42,377 nt of DNA from Candidatus Palauibacter poriticola. GTDB lineage: Bacteria; Gemmatimonadota; Gemmatimonadetes; Palauibacterales; Palauibacteraceae. Shown in pieces: positions 1-7,283 of this stretch. The stretch is taken from assembly GCA_012270965.1 (NCBI GenBank), contig JAAXHJ010000080.1, forward strand, positions 1 to 42,377, written 5' to 3'. The notes under the pieces are model-generated. The model was not told the origin of the DNA, searched no databases, and was given only the letters and a program-made list of their open reading frames with translations. Numbering within the stretch: position 1 is the stretch's first letter; the number at the start of each line of letters is the position of its first letter. Position numbers and translations under genes: made by a program.

Positions 1-37
1 GACGCGGCGGGGGCGGGGTGAGCGCGGCGGGGGCGGA

Positions 38-1000
38 GTGAACGCGCCGCTCGTCGTGGGGGCTCGGCGGTCGCCCCTCTCCCGCGCGCAGGCGACCTGG
101 GTGGGGGGGCGGCTGCGCGAACGGTGGCCGGAGTTGCCCATCGAATACCGATTCATCTCCACCGCCGGAGACCGGGATCCCCGGACGCCGCTTCCGGAGA
201 TCGGGGGCAAGGGGTTGTTCACGGAAGACCTCGAACGCGCCCTCCGGGAGGGAGACATCGACGTCGCCGTGCATTCGCTGAAGGATCTGCCGGCGGATCT
301 CCCCGATGGATTGATGCTGGGGGCCGTCTCCTCCCGGGAAGATCCCCGCGACGTGCTCGTGGTCCGGGACTCGCTGGTTTCCGCGCCGCGGGAGGCGGAC
401 GGGCGCCGCCTCCTGCAACGTCTGCCCTTCGGCGCGCGCGTCGGCACGTCGTCGCTGCGCCGCGCCGCGCAGCTGCGCGCCTCCCGGGCCGACCTCGATC
501 CGCGTCCCATTCGCGGGAATGTCGACACGCGGCTCCGCAAGCTGGAGGACGGCGGCTTCGAAGCGCTCGTTCTGGCGGCGGCCGGTCTGCGGCGCCTCGG
601 TCTGCGGCCCCGGGGTGCGTACGTCTTGGACGGGCGCTGGCTCCCGGCCCCGGGCCAGGGTGCGCTCGGGCTCCAGTGTCGGGCCGGCGAGGATCCAATG
701 GCGACCCGCGTCCAAGCGCTCGACGATCCGACGGCCCGTCGGGAGGTGACGGCCGAACGGGCCCTCCTGGCGGCGCTCGAGGGGGGGTGCCGGGTTCCGA
801 TCGCGGCCCGGGCGTCGTTGCGGGGGGAGGAGCTGCGGCTGCGCGCGGCCGTCTACGACGTGGATGGCGGCCCGCCGGTCGAAGCCGCCGACACGGGGTC
901 CGGCTCTTCGGCCTTCCTACTCGGCCGGCGCCTGGCGGACCGCATGCTGGCAGCGGGAGCGTCCCGCCTCGTGGAGCGGGCGCGGCGGCTCAGCCCGTGA
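38..1000 (+). CDS. hemC: Hydroxymethylbilane synthase (porphobilinogen deaminase)
   Basis: Cytosolic enzyme that polymerises four porphobilinogens into hydroxymethylbilane, an early step of haem synthesis. At 320 aa it has the usual family length. Visible family motifs are VHSLKDLP (residues 78-85, with the catalytic Asp at D83), GTSSLRRAAQLR (136-147), LPAPGQGALGLQC (202-214) and the EGGCRVP loop (248-254), whose C251 is the expected attachment site of the dipyrromethane cofactor. The GTG start is embedded in a GTGA that probably also closes the upstream gene, of which only the last codons lie in the window. The 3' end overlaps the convergent HmuY-like gene by 11 bp. The haem theme returns with hemQ and ctaB further on. 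Confidence 0.97.
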   Translation: MNAPLVVGARRSPLSRAQATWVGGRLRERWPELPIEYRFISTAGDRDPRTPLPEIGGKGLFTEDLERALREGDIDVAVHSLKDLPADLPDGLMLGAVSSREDPRDVLVVRDSLVSAPREADGRRLLQRLPFGARVGTSSLRRAAQLRASRADLDPRPIRGNVDTRLRKLEDGGFEALVLAAAGLRRLGLRPRGAYVLDGRWLPAPGQGALGLQCRAGEDPMATRVQALDDPTARREVTAERALLAALEGGCRVPIAARASLRGEELRLRAAVYDVDGGPPVEAADTGSGSSAFLLGRRLADRMLAAGASRLVERARRLSP

Positions 1001-1619
1001 GGCGGCGCGAGCCGTCTCCTTGGTATCCGTACACGAGGGTCACGCATCCCGGCGTCGCCTGCGGGCAGTAGTAGCTCAGGATCCTCAGCTTCGCGTAGCG
1101 CCCTTCCGCCGTCCGGATCACGTACGTTTCGTCCTTCGGCTCGAGGAGGTGGGAGAAGAACCCGTACCGGTACCAGCGTTCAAGTCCGGGCGTCGCGGCG
1201 CCATCCTCCAAGGCACCCTCCGTCGTCGCGTAGCCGGACGCAGGGGCCTCCGTCACGGCCTCCCACGGCGCGCGGGTGGCGATCGCCCCGCCGGCCCCCG
1301 GGTATCCGGCCCCGCCGTTCACGACGACGTGGTATCGGTTGAGCGCGAGGTCCCAGCCCGCGAGCGGTCCATCGACCGCGCTTCCCTTGTCGAAGTCGAA
1401 GTGGACCCACCGCGAGCCGTCCCGCGCATCGATCGTCACGGTGTCCACCACGAACCCATCCGCCGGAGGCTGCGGGGCGGCCGGTGTGGGGATGAACGCC
1501 AGCGGATCGGGTCTCGCGAACGAGCCGGCGACGACGACGACGATGATGAACAGGAACACGGCCCCCGCGGCGTACAGCGCGACCGGCCGGCCTCCGCCCA
1601 CCCGCTCCTCGTCCCTCAC
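990..1619 (-). CDS. HmuY-family protein, membrane-anchored
   Basis: 209 aa from a GTG start that overlaps the stop of the upstream small membrane gene (GTGA). An N-terminal hydrophobic segment (about residues 13-34) is a membrane anchor or uncleaved signal. The rest looks like a HmuY-type beta-sandwich: a WVHFDF strand, WDLALNRYHVVVNGG, and near the end YVIRTAEGRYAKLRILSYYC followed by GCVTLVYGYQGDG. HmuY proteins of Bacteroidetes bind haem outside the cell, but distant members are not shown to do so, so haem binding here is inference. Translation could be extended to an upstream start near 1775, but that stretch overlaps the neighbouring gene and is Arg-rich shadow sequence. Confidence 0.85.
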   Translation of the reverse strand: MRDEERVGGGRPVALYAAGAVFLFIIVVVVAGSFARPDPLAFIPTPAAPQPPADGFVVDTVTIDARDGSRWVHFDFDKGSAVDGPLAGWDLALNRYHVVVNGGAGYPGAGGAIATRAPWEAVTEAPASGYATTEGALEDGAATPGLERWYRYGFFSHLLEPKDETYVIRTAEGRYAKLRILSYYCPQATPGCVTLVYGYQGDGSRRLTG

Positions 1620-1843
1620 CGCCCCCGGTGCGACGGAGAATCGCGCCACGTGCCGCTCAGGAAGCTGGCCAGGTTGGCCAGGTAGTAGGCCAGCGCCGCC
1701 GCCGCGAGCGCGAAGACCACGCCGAGGGCGAGCGCGCCGAGACTCCCGGCGCGCGCGAAGATCCGGAACTCCCACGCCGCGAACACGGCGCAGAAGACGA
1801 TGGCCGTTGCGATGAGGAAGCGGTGAAACCCGATGATCGACAT
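1616..1843 (-). CDS. Small two-helix membrane protein
   Basis: 75 aa starting with MSIIGFHRF. Two hydrophobic helices (about residues 8-25 and 33-62) separated by a short polar turn; the tail is short and basic. I do not recognise the family. Its stop overlaps the GTG start of the HmuY-like gene by four bases, so the two are translationally coupled and probably act together at the envelope. An upstream in-frame start (1966) is unlikely because the extension has no coding character and would run into the divergent Mrp gene. Confidence 0.7.
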   Translation of the reverse strand: MSIIGFHRFLIATAIVFCAVFAAWEFRIFARAGSLGALALGVVFALAAAALAYYLANLASFLSGTWRDSPSHRGR

Positions 1844-1971
1844 GGGATGTTCCGATTCACGGTGGACGCCGGTCCGTCTGACGGACATCGTACGAAGGCG
1901 GGACGCGCCCCGAAACGTCCACACCGTCCCCTGTTGACCCTCTACCGGCCCGGTGGGAGCTTCCACGCCCG
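1844..1971. promoter_or_regulatory. Divergent intergenic region with a 15-bp perfect dyad
   Basis: 128 bp between the minus-strand membrane/HmuY pair and the plus-strand Mrp operon. It holds a perfect inverted repeat at 1872-1886 (GTCCGTC, T, GACGGAC), the shape of a dimeric repressor site. A TTGACC hexamer at 1934-1939 could be a -35 element for the plus strand, but no good -10 follows at the right distance. Operator function is inference. Confidence 0.3.
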
Positions 1972-2862
1972 ATGAGTCCCGAATTCCGTACCTACCACGA
2001 AGTGGACGAAGTGCGCTCGGATCTCCCCGATCAGATCGCGGCCGGGGACGAGCGCGTGTCCGTGCGGCTCGCGTCCGTGGCGCGCGTCATCGCGGTGATG
2101 AGCGGCAAGGGCGGAGTGGGGAAGAGCCTCCTCTCCGCTCTTCTCGCGACCGCGCTTGCCCGGCGCGGGGATCGGGTCGGCCTCGTCGACGCGGACTTGA
2201 ACGGCCCCAGCCTGCCGCGTCTGCTCGGTGTCGCACCGGGGCTCCTCGCCGAATCCCGTGACGGTTTCGCGCCGCCCTCCTCGCGGGCCGGGGTCCGCCT
2301 CATGTCGATGGCGTTCCTCGTGGAGCCCGACCGCGCCCTCACGTGGCGCGAGCCCGCCGACGCCGGCTTCGTGTGGCGGGGGGCGCAGGAGCGGGGGGCC
2401 CTGCGTGAATTCCTGTCGGACGTCGCGTGGGGAGAGCTGGACGTGCTCCTCGTGGACCTGCCGCCGGGCACCCAGCGGCTCGCGGAACTCCACGCGCTCG
2501 TCCCGGGGCTGGCGGGCATCGTCGCGGTCACCATCCCGAGCGCGGCTTCCCGCGATGCCGTGGCCCGTTCGCTCGATCTCGTCCGGCGACGCGGCCTCCC
2601 CATCATGGGGATCGTGGAGAACTTGGCGGGCGTTCGCTGCGGTGCCTGCGGAGCGCTCGCTCCGCTGCACGCCGGAGACGCCGGGAGCGAGCTGGCGGGC
2701 CGCTTTCGGGCCCCCCTGCTGGGCCGCCTCCCCTTCAACGCGGCGTTGGGGGCCGCAGCCGATGAGGGACGGCTCGAAGCGTGGCTCTCCGGTCGGGAGA
2801 GCGCCGCCGAAGGCGTCCGGAAGATGGCCGACGCCCTTCGCGCCGGTGCCGGGACGCCATGA
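1972..2862 (+). CDS. mrp: Mrp/ApbC-type P-loop ATPase (Fe-S cluster carrier)
   Basis: 296 aa MinD/Mrp-superfamily ATPase that in known members carries and transfers [4Fe-4S] clusters. Deviant Walker A SGKGGVGKS at residues 44-52, LVDADLNGPSLPRLLG (71-86) and the VDLPPGT motif (161-167). A C-x2-C pair (C223, C226) sits after the IVENLAG segment, where Mrp proteins place their cluster-binding cysteines. The N-terminal DUF59-like domain of many Mrp proteins is missing; only about 35 residues precede the ATPase. The stop overlaps the next start (ATGA), linking it to a zinc-ribbon/PCP_red protein and a ferredoxin, so a role in Fe-S protein maturation is likely. Confidence 0.88.
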   Translation: MSPEFRTYHEVDEVRSDLPDQIAAGDERVSVRLASVARVIAVMSGKGGVGKSLLSALLATALARRGDRVGLVDADLNGPSLPRLLGVAPGLLAESRDGFAPPSSRAGVRLMSMAFLVEPDRALTWREPADAGFVWRGAQERGALREFLSDVAWGELDVLLVDLPPGTQRLAELHALVPGLAGIVAVTIPSAASRDAVARSLDLVRRRGLPIMGIVENLAGVRCGACGALAPLHAGDAGSELAGRFRAPLLGRLPFNAALGAAADEGRLEAWLSGRESAAEGVRKMADALRAGAGTP

Positions 2863-3302
2863 AGTTCCTCTGCGTGGACTGCGACCGGCAGATGGCCTTC
2901 GACGAGCGGGCCGTGCCCGGAGACGGCACGATGGCCGCCGTCTTCAGGTGTCCCGCCTGCGGGCGCAGGACGGCGATGCTCGCCAACCCGATGGAGACGC
3001 AACTCGTGAGTTCGCTCGGCGTGAAGGTGGGGGGGCGGACCGTTCCGAACGAGAACTTCGAGGGCATCCGCGCCGGCGTGGCGGAGGCGCGCGACGAAGC
3101 CTTGTCCGCGCCGCCGTTGACGAACCCCGGACCCGTGCGCTGGAGTGTGGATGCGGTCGAGCGACTCGGTCACGTACCCTCCTTCGTGCGGGGGATGGTG
3201 AAGAAGATCTACAACGAATACGCCCGGGAGCGCGGGATCGAGGAGATGACGCCCGCCATCATGGACCGCGCCCGCTCCGATCTCGGGCTGGAAGGCATGT
3301 AG
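2859..3302 (+). CDS. Zinc-ribbon protein with C-terminal PCP_red domain
   Basis: 147 aa. The N-terminus has two C-x2-C knuckles (C5/C8 and C31/C34), a rubredoxin/zinc-ribbon arrangement. The C-terminus (W95 to about residue 143) matches the PCP_red domain (Pfam PF08369), best known as the tail of the light-independent protochlorophyllide reductase B subunit: a leading Trp, an A-x2-RL segment, VPSFVRG, then a YARERG helix and a terminal helix opened by MTPAIMDRAR. No reductase catalytic part is present. The ATG overlaps the Mrp stop. The same domain recurs in the 9464 and 11758 proteins, so the module is shared between Fe-S and respiratory genes here. The function is unknown. Confidence 0.8.
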   Translation: MKFLCVDCDRQMAFDERAVPGDGTMAAVFRCPACGRRTAMLANPMETQLVSSLGVKVGGRTVPNENFEGIRAGVAEARDEALSAPPLTNPGPVRWSVDAVERLGHVPSFVRGMVKKIYNEYARERGIEEMTPAIMDRARSDLGLEGM

Positions 3303-3309
3303 CCGGGCC

Positions 3310-3600
3310 GTGACGGACGGTGGAGTACCGGTGAGAGATGCGGGCGACGAGCCGCGCCTTCCGGACCCGTCGGTGGAGCGGGAGGTCCACGGACTCCGCG
3401 CCGTCATCGACCGCGACCTCTGCGTCGGCTTCGGGGACTGCATCGAAGAGGCGCCGGAGGCCTTCGATCTCGACGAGGATGGGGTGGCGGTGTTCACCGG
3501 ACCGGAGCATGCCTCGCGGAGGCGTTTCGTCGAGGCGTGCGCCTCCTGTCCGGTCGATGCGATCACCGTCCTCGAGGACGGGATCGAGATCGTCCCGTGA
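3310..3600 (+). CDS. Small ferredoxin with an altered cluster motif
   Basis: 96 aa. After a roughly 30-residue polar N-terminus comes a compact ferredoxin fold: DRDLCVGFGDC, then EACASCPVDAI. In a standard single-cluster [4Fe-4S] ferredoxin the first motif reads C-x2-C-x2-C; here the middle Cys is Phe, as in [3Fe-4S] ferredoxins that serve cytochromes P450. An extra Cys lies three residues before the CP of the last motif and could act as a ligand. The cluster type is therefore open. The GTG start is seven bases after the previous gene; a second GTG at 3331 would shorten it. The stop overlaps the ABC ATPase start. Confidence 0.85.
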   Translation: MTDGGVPVRDAGDEPRLPDPSVEREVHGLRAVIDRDLCVGFGDCIEEAPEAFDLDEDGVAVFTGPEHASRRRFVEACASCPVDAITVLEDGIEIVP

Positions 3601-4646
3601 GCCGCGGCCGGTCCGCCCACGGCACGGATGGAGTCGCGGCGGCCCCGGCGACTCCCGGTGCGCACGCGGGGGGGACGCCGACCGTCCCCGGGGCGCGCGA
3701 GGAGGGGACGCCCACCGTCCCCGGGGCGCTGGTCGTCGCCGAGGGGCTGGCCTACACCTATCCCGATGGGAGTCCCGCGCTGCGCGGTCTGTCGCTGGAG
3801 GTGCGGGACGGAGAGCGGCTCGGACTGCTCGGCCCGAACGGATCGGGCAAGTCGACCCTCCTTCGGTTGCTCGCCGCGGACGTCGCGCCGGGCCTGGTCC
3901 GCTCGCCCGGCACCGACGGCCTCCGCGACCGGTGGCTCGCGCTCGACCGGCCGGTGTTTCGCCCGTGGCTGAGCGGAGTGGAGAACGCCGTCGCGCTGCT
4001 CGAGCTGCGGGGCGCCGCTCCCCCCGCCGCGCGTAGGGCCGCCGCGGCTTGGCTCACTCGCTTCGGACTCGCGGACGACGCGCACCGCCCGGCCGGGAGC
4101 TATTCGAGCGGGATGCGCCGACGCTTGGCGCTCGCGGTCGCCTTCGGGACGGACGCACGGCTGCTCCTTCTCGATGAACCGCTGGCCGGGCTGGATCCGA
4201 GCGGACGCGCGGTCCTAGCGGCCGCCCTCTCGGAACGCCGGGAGGAGGGCCGCACGACGGTGTTCTCCGCGCACGACCCCGGCTTCGCCGGGGCGCACTG
4301 CGACCGGGTCGCGTTCATCGTGGGCGGCCGTTGCGAGGTGGCGGACGCCCCGGCCCGGCTGCTGGACCGCGTCGGCGCCGGACCCCGCGTCGAGATCCGC
4401 TTCCCGGAGTCCCCGGCGCCGGACCGCGCCGCCATCGGCGATCCGCCGCATGGCGTTCGCTTCGCGGCGTGGAGCGGGCAAGCCGTAACGCTCGAAGTCG
4501 AAGACCCCCGCCGCACCCTCCCCGATGCCCTGGCGTGGATCCTGCGCGGGGGCGTCTCCGTGGAGTCGGTCGACGTGCGGCAGCCGACTTTGGCGGACGC
4601 ATTCCTCCTCCTCACCGGGCACGCGCTCGCGAAGCGGGGCGAATGA
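3597..4646 (+). CDS. ABC transporter ATP-binding protein
   Basis: 349 aa from a GTG overlapping the ferredoxin stop (GTGA). Walker A GPNGSGKST at residues 79-87, signature YSSGMRRR (169-176), Walker B LLLLDEP (189-195) and switch His H226. The Q-loop Gln appears replaced: the segment reads LALDRPVFRPW. Size and the coupled small permease recall CcmA-type haem exporters, but the sequence could equally be another ABC-2 exporter, so I do not assign ccmA. The first 45 residues are an unusual low-complexity extension coded by two near-identical 26-bp hairpin repeats (3671-3696 and 3704-3729). A start after the repeats is possible, but no convincing ribosome-binding site marks one. Confidence 0.88.
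   Translation: MSRGRSAHGTDGVAAAPATPGAHAGGTPTVPGAREEGTPTVPGALVVAEGLAYTYPDGSPALRGLSLEVRDGERLGLLGPNGSGKSTLLRLLAADVAPGLVRSPGTDGLRDRWLALDRPVFRPWLSGVENAVALLELRGAAPPAARRAAAAWLTRFGLADDAHRPAGSYSSGMRRRLALAVAFGTDARLLLLDEPLAGLDPSGRAVLAAALSERREEGRTTVFSAHDPGFAGAHCDRVAFIVGGRCEVADAPARLLDRVGAGPRVEIRFPESPAPDRAAIGDPPHGVRFAAWSGQAVTLEVEDPRRTLPDALAWILRGGVSVESVDVRQPTLADAFLLLTGHALAKRGE
3671..3729. repeat. Two 26-bp palindromic repeat copies inside a coding region
   Basis: Copies at 3671-3696 and 3704-3729 differ at one base. Each contains a perfect hairpin: a GGGGACG arm, a five-base loop (CCGAC or CCCAC), then a CGTCCCC arm, followed by GGGGCGC. The period is 33 bp (11 codons), so both are read in the same frame and give a GTPTVPGA peptide twice. 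The shape resembles REP-type elements, though none has been matched here. Confidence 0.6.
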
Positions 4647-5350
4647 CCATCTGGCGTCTCGCCTGGCGTTCGGCCCTGCGGCGGAGGCGGCTCCTCGTCT
4701 GGAACGTCGCCGTGCCGCTCCTCCTGCTCACCCCGGTCGCCCTCAGCGACGCGGCCGCCCCGCACCGGGTCGCCGTGTTCGGCGTCTTCCTCGTCTTCTT
4801 CGGCACCTTCGGTTCGACGATTCCGGCCGTCCGCGACGCCCGCGACGGCTGGCTCGACGAGGTGCTGCGCGCGGGATACCCCGCCCCGCGCTGGCTCCTC
4901 GAACGGACGCTGGCGGGCACGGCGATCGACGCGGTGCAGCTCCTTCCCGTCCTGGGCGTGCTGCTGTGGACATCCGGCGGTCTCCGGGCCGGTCCCGCCG
5001 TGCTCCTCGCCACCCTCATCGCGCTCTGGTTCGCGAACCTCGCCGGCCCCCTCGTCGCCGCCGCCGTGCGTTCCCTGGCCGAGGCCGCCCTCGCCTCCGC
5101 CGCGCTCTCGCTCCTCCTCCTGCATCTTGCGGGCTTCTTCCGGGCGCCCGCCCCCGGTTGGAGCGAGGTCGCGGCCGCCTGGAACCCGTATGCCCCCCTG
5201 TGGGATGCGCTCCGCGCGGGTGTCGGCGCACCCCCCGTCGACCTGCTGGCCTGGCCGCGCGGCCTCCTGCTCGTCCTTATCGTCACACTCGGAGCCGCCG
5301 CCTTCCCGTCCGTCTGGAGCCGCCGCCTGCGCTGGCCGCGCATCTCCTGA
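4643..5350 (+). CDS. ABC-2 type transporter permease
   Basis: 235 aa integral membrane protein with about six hydrophobic helices, starting at the ATG that overlaps the ATPase stop. Arg-rich N-terminus (SALRRRRLLVW), a first helix ending in LLLLTPVAL, then the cytoplasmic VRDARDGWLDEVL segment that ABC-2/CcmB-like permeases use to contact the ATPase. With the preceding gene it makes a complete exporter of the ABC-2 class. The substrate is unknown. The haem/Fe-S neighbours make a haem or Fe-S-related cargo plausible, but nothing in the sequence proves it. Confidence 0.8.
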   Translation: MTIWRLAWRSALRRRRLLVWNVAVPLLLLTPVALSDAAAPHRVAVFGVFLVFFGTFGSTIPAVRDARDGWLDEVLRAGYPAPRWLLERTLAGTAIDAVQLLPVLGVLLWTSGGLRAGPAVLLATLIALWFANLAGPLVAAAVRSLAEAALASAALSLLLLHLAGFFRAPAPGWSEVAAAWNPYAPLWDALRAGVGAPPVDLLAWPRGLLLVLIVTLGAAAFPSVWSRRLRWPRIS

Positions 5351-5398
5351 GCGGGACGAATCATTTCGGGAGACTGATGGCGGGGCGGGAGGAAGCGC

Positions 5399-5423
5399 GT
5401 CCGGCACCGCCTCCGTGCCGGAC
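5399..5423. terminator. Perfect 9-bp stem-loop after the ABC operon
   Basis: GTCCGGCAC, a seven-base loop, then GTGCCGGAC, 48 bp beyond the permease stop. There is no U-tract, so an intrinsic terminator is uncertain; it may also act as an mRNA 3'-end stabiliser. A weak promoter-like pair (TTGCAT at 5437-5442, TAGGAT at 5462-5467, 19-bp spacer) lies between it and the next gene. Confidence 0.4.
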
Positions 5424-5543
5424 AACCCCTTCGAACTTGCATGGGGGGGGGGCGGCGAGGATAGGATCTGCCTCCGCGACAGGTTCCGAAGGGCTTTTCG
5501 GCCCCCAAGGGTTCACGAAGCAACTCGAGAACGAAAGGAATGG

Positions 5544-5984
5544 ATGGTGAGCATTGCCAGAGGCTTGATGTGCGCAGTCGTGATCGGGGGATTCGCGTTG
5601 CTCCGACCGAACGTGATCGAAGCTCAGGGAGGCGTGAGCTGTCAGACGTGCGACAACTTCACCGGGATGTTAGGAGTGTACGATGATCACCCTGACGACC
5701 GATGCTATCAGGGGATCGACTGGGATGAGGGCAAGTTGTTCTGTGCCTCCTGGGGAAGCCTCTGGTGTGGCCCGGAAGTCCTGAGCCGAGCGGCTCCGGA
5801 CGGCACCCTCCCGGGACTGGCGCTGCTTGCCACGTCGCAGTCCGACGCCGACCAAGGCAAAAGCCGCAACGAGCGTTGGGTCCGCAGCGACGTTCGTGAT
5901 TGCCGAGGGTGGATCGTTGCCCGGTCGTACGGCAGGGAGGAGGCGGCGGAGCTGCGCCGGTCGACCCAACTGATCAGGATCTAG
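5544..5984 (+). CDS. Exported cysteine-rich protein, unknown family
   Basis: 146 aa. A signal peptide of about 28 residues (hydrophobic core CAVVIGGFALL, likely cleavage after EAQ) is followed by a mature part with six cysteines (C33, C36, C54, C67, C75, C120), enough for three disulfides. It is rich in Asp and Trp. I do not recognise the family. The start follows a GAAAGGA ribosome-binding site; the ATG four bases earlier (5540) is out of frame. It is followed after 18 bp by the exported propeller-like protein, so the three genes to 9188 probably form one envelope operon. GC content is lower than in the metabolic genes around it. Confidence 0.7.
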   Translation: MVSIARGLMCAVVIGGFALLRPNVIEAQGGVSCQTCDNFTGMLGVYDDHPDDRCYQGIDWDEGKLFCASWGSLWCGPEVLSRAAPDGTLPGLALLATSQSDADQGKSRNERWVRSDVRDCRGWIVARSYGREEAAELRRSTQLIRI

Positions 5985-6002
5985 CTCCGACGACAACAAC
6001 CA

Positions 6003-7283
6003 ATGATCGCGACGAAGGCCGACGGAGCAGCGCGGGGGACGATGCGGGCTGCCGCCAGGTTCGTGACCGCACCGCCCCGGTTCGGGCGTGTGCAACTCTC
6101 CGCTGGAACGCGTCTAATTGTTCTGTTCGCCTTTCTCCCGCTCGACGCGGCTATCGCGCAGAATACCGGCTCGCTTGTTCGAGCATCCCGCGTGCCCCTT
6201 CCCGACAGCGTACCGCTCACTCGCATCCAGCAGCTGGTTCCCCGGGCCGACGGTTCGTTCTTCTACATCGACGCACTGACCGAGGGCGTCCTTGCGTTCA
6301 ACCCCGGCGGAGGGTTGCGGCGAATCGGCGGCAGGGGCGAGGGTCCGGGTGAGCTGCTCACTCCATGGCGCCTCGGACTGCTGGGGCGAGACACGCTTTG
6401 GGTCGCCGACGCAGGCCGGCCGCGCATCAATCTGTACGATGCGGCGACCGGAGCCAGCCTAGCCGATTTCGGCCCATCGCTGTGGGCGGGTCTCGAAGTC
6501 GGTGGGATGCCACCGCGACCGTTTGCCGTCTTGTCCGACCGGAGCGTCGTCGCCTTGACGTGGGTGGAGCGGGATGTCGTCGCCGAAGCGCGGGTTTACC
6601 GCGTGATGGAACCTGGGGGTGATCGCGAGGGCCGGTTGCTTGCCACATTGGATCTGCGGGATCGAACAATCTCGGTTCCCTTGCCCGCCGGCGGTCGAGG
6701 GTTGCAGCTACGCAATCCGTTTTCGCATTCCGACATGCTGGCGGTTGGCCGCTCGGGAGAGTACGTCGCCGTAGTTCGCAGACCGGAGCCTGCGGATCCT
6801 GCGGCCTTCTTCTTCCTAGAGCGGCGCAAGACGTCTGGACGTCCAGTCGACTCGATTCGTGTCGAGTATGCGGCACGGGTTCTGACCGCCAGCCATGTTC
6901 GCTCGTGGGCGGCCGATCTGGGTGCCGTCCAGCGCATGGTGGAGCTGGGTGTGTTCCCGAGCCGAACCGCCGGCACCGAGGCGGTACTGGCCGCGTTGGA
7001 CGAGCCCGGATACTACCCACCGGTGCGGAATATCGGCGCCGGGATCGTTGAAGAGGCCATACTCATCGATCCGGGAGGTGCCATCTGGCTTCAAGCTCCG
7101 GATACGGACGGTCGGACCAACCGGTGGCTCATGGTCCGAGGCCCGAACGAAGTCTCGATGGTGACCGCGCCGCCCGGCGTCCGGTTATTGGCGGTTCGGA
7201 ACCTCCAGGCGTGGGGGGAGACGCGGGACGGTCTCGGTGCGCCGGTGATCGAGATGTTCCGCCTCCGGGAGGGGTATCCATGA
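6003..7283 (+). CDS. Exported 6-bladed beta-propeller-like protein
   Basis: 426 aa. A long basic N-terminus leads into a signal-type helix (LIVLFAFLPLDAAIAQ). The mature part has repeated propeller-like blades: a DGSFFYIDALTEGVLAFNPGG blade (shown in part: FFYIDALTEGVLAFN), GRGEGPGELLTPW, then DTLWVADAGRPRINLYD. The RIGGRGEGPGE motif is common in secreted six-bladed propeller proteins of soil and marine bacteria. No enzymatic residues can be assigned. An alternative ATG at 6042 has a G-rich stretch just before it and may be the true start. The stop overlaps the next gene (ATGA). Confidence 0.75.
   Translation: MIATKADGAARGTMRAAARFVTAPPRFGRVQLSAGTRLIVLFAFLPLDAAIAQNTGSLVRASRVPLPDSVPLTRIQQLVPRADGSFFYIDALTEGVLAFNPGGGLRRIGGRGEGPGELLTPWRLGLLGRDTLWVADAGRPRINLYDAATGASLADFGPSLWAGLEVGGMPPRPFAVLSDRSVVALTWVERDVVAEARVYRVMEPGGDREGRLLATLDLRDRTISVPLPAGGRGLQLRNPFSHSDMLAVGRSGEYVAVVRRPEPADPAAFFFLERRKTSGRPVDSIRVEYAARVLTASHVRSWAADLGAVQRMVELGVFPSRTAGTEAVLAALDEPGYYPPVRNIGAGIVEEAILIDPGGAIWLQAPDTDGRTNRWLMVRGPNEVSMVTAPPGVRLLAVRNLQAWGETRDGLGAPVIEMFRLREGYP

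Noticed and set aside
2859-3302. Light-independent protochlorophyllide reductase or phototrophy gene
   Set aside because: Only the short PCP_red tail is present; no BchB/BchN/BchL catalytic domains or other bacteriochlorophyll genes occur in the window.
2031-4085. Long open frames antisense to the Mrp-ABC operon
   Set aside because: High GC keeps shadow frames open; they are Arg/Pro/Ser-rich with no domain, while the plus strand has clear motifs.
3597-5350. Naming the ABC pair ccmA/ccmB
   Set aside because: Size and context fit, but no ccmC, ccmE or ccmF follows, and the permease lacks motifs I can call CcmB-specific.
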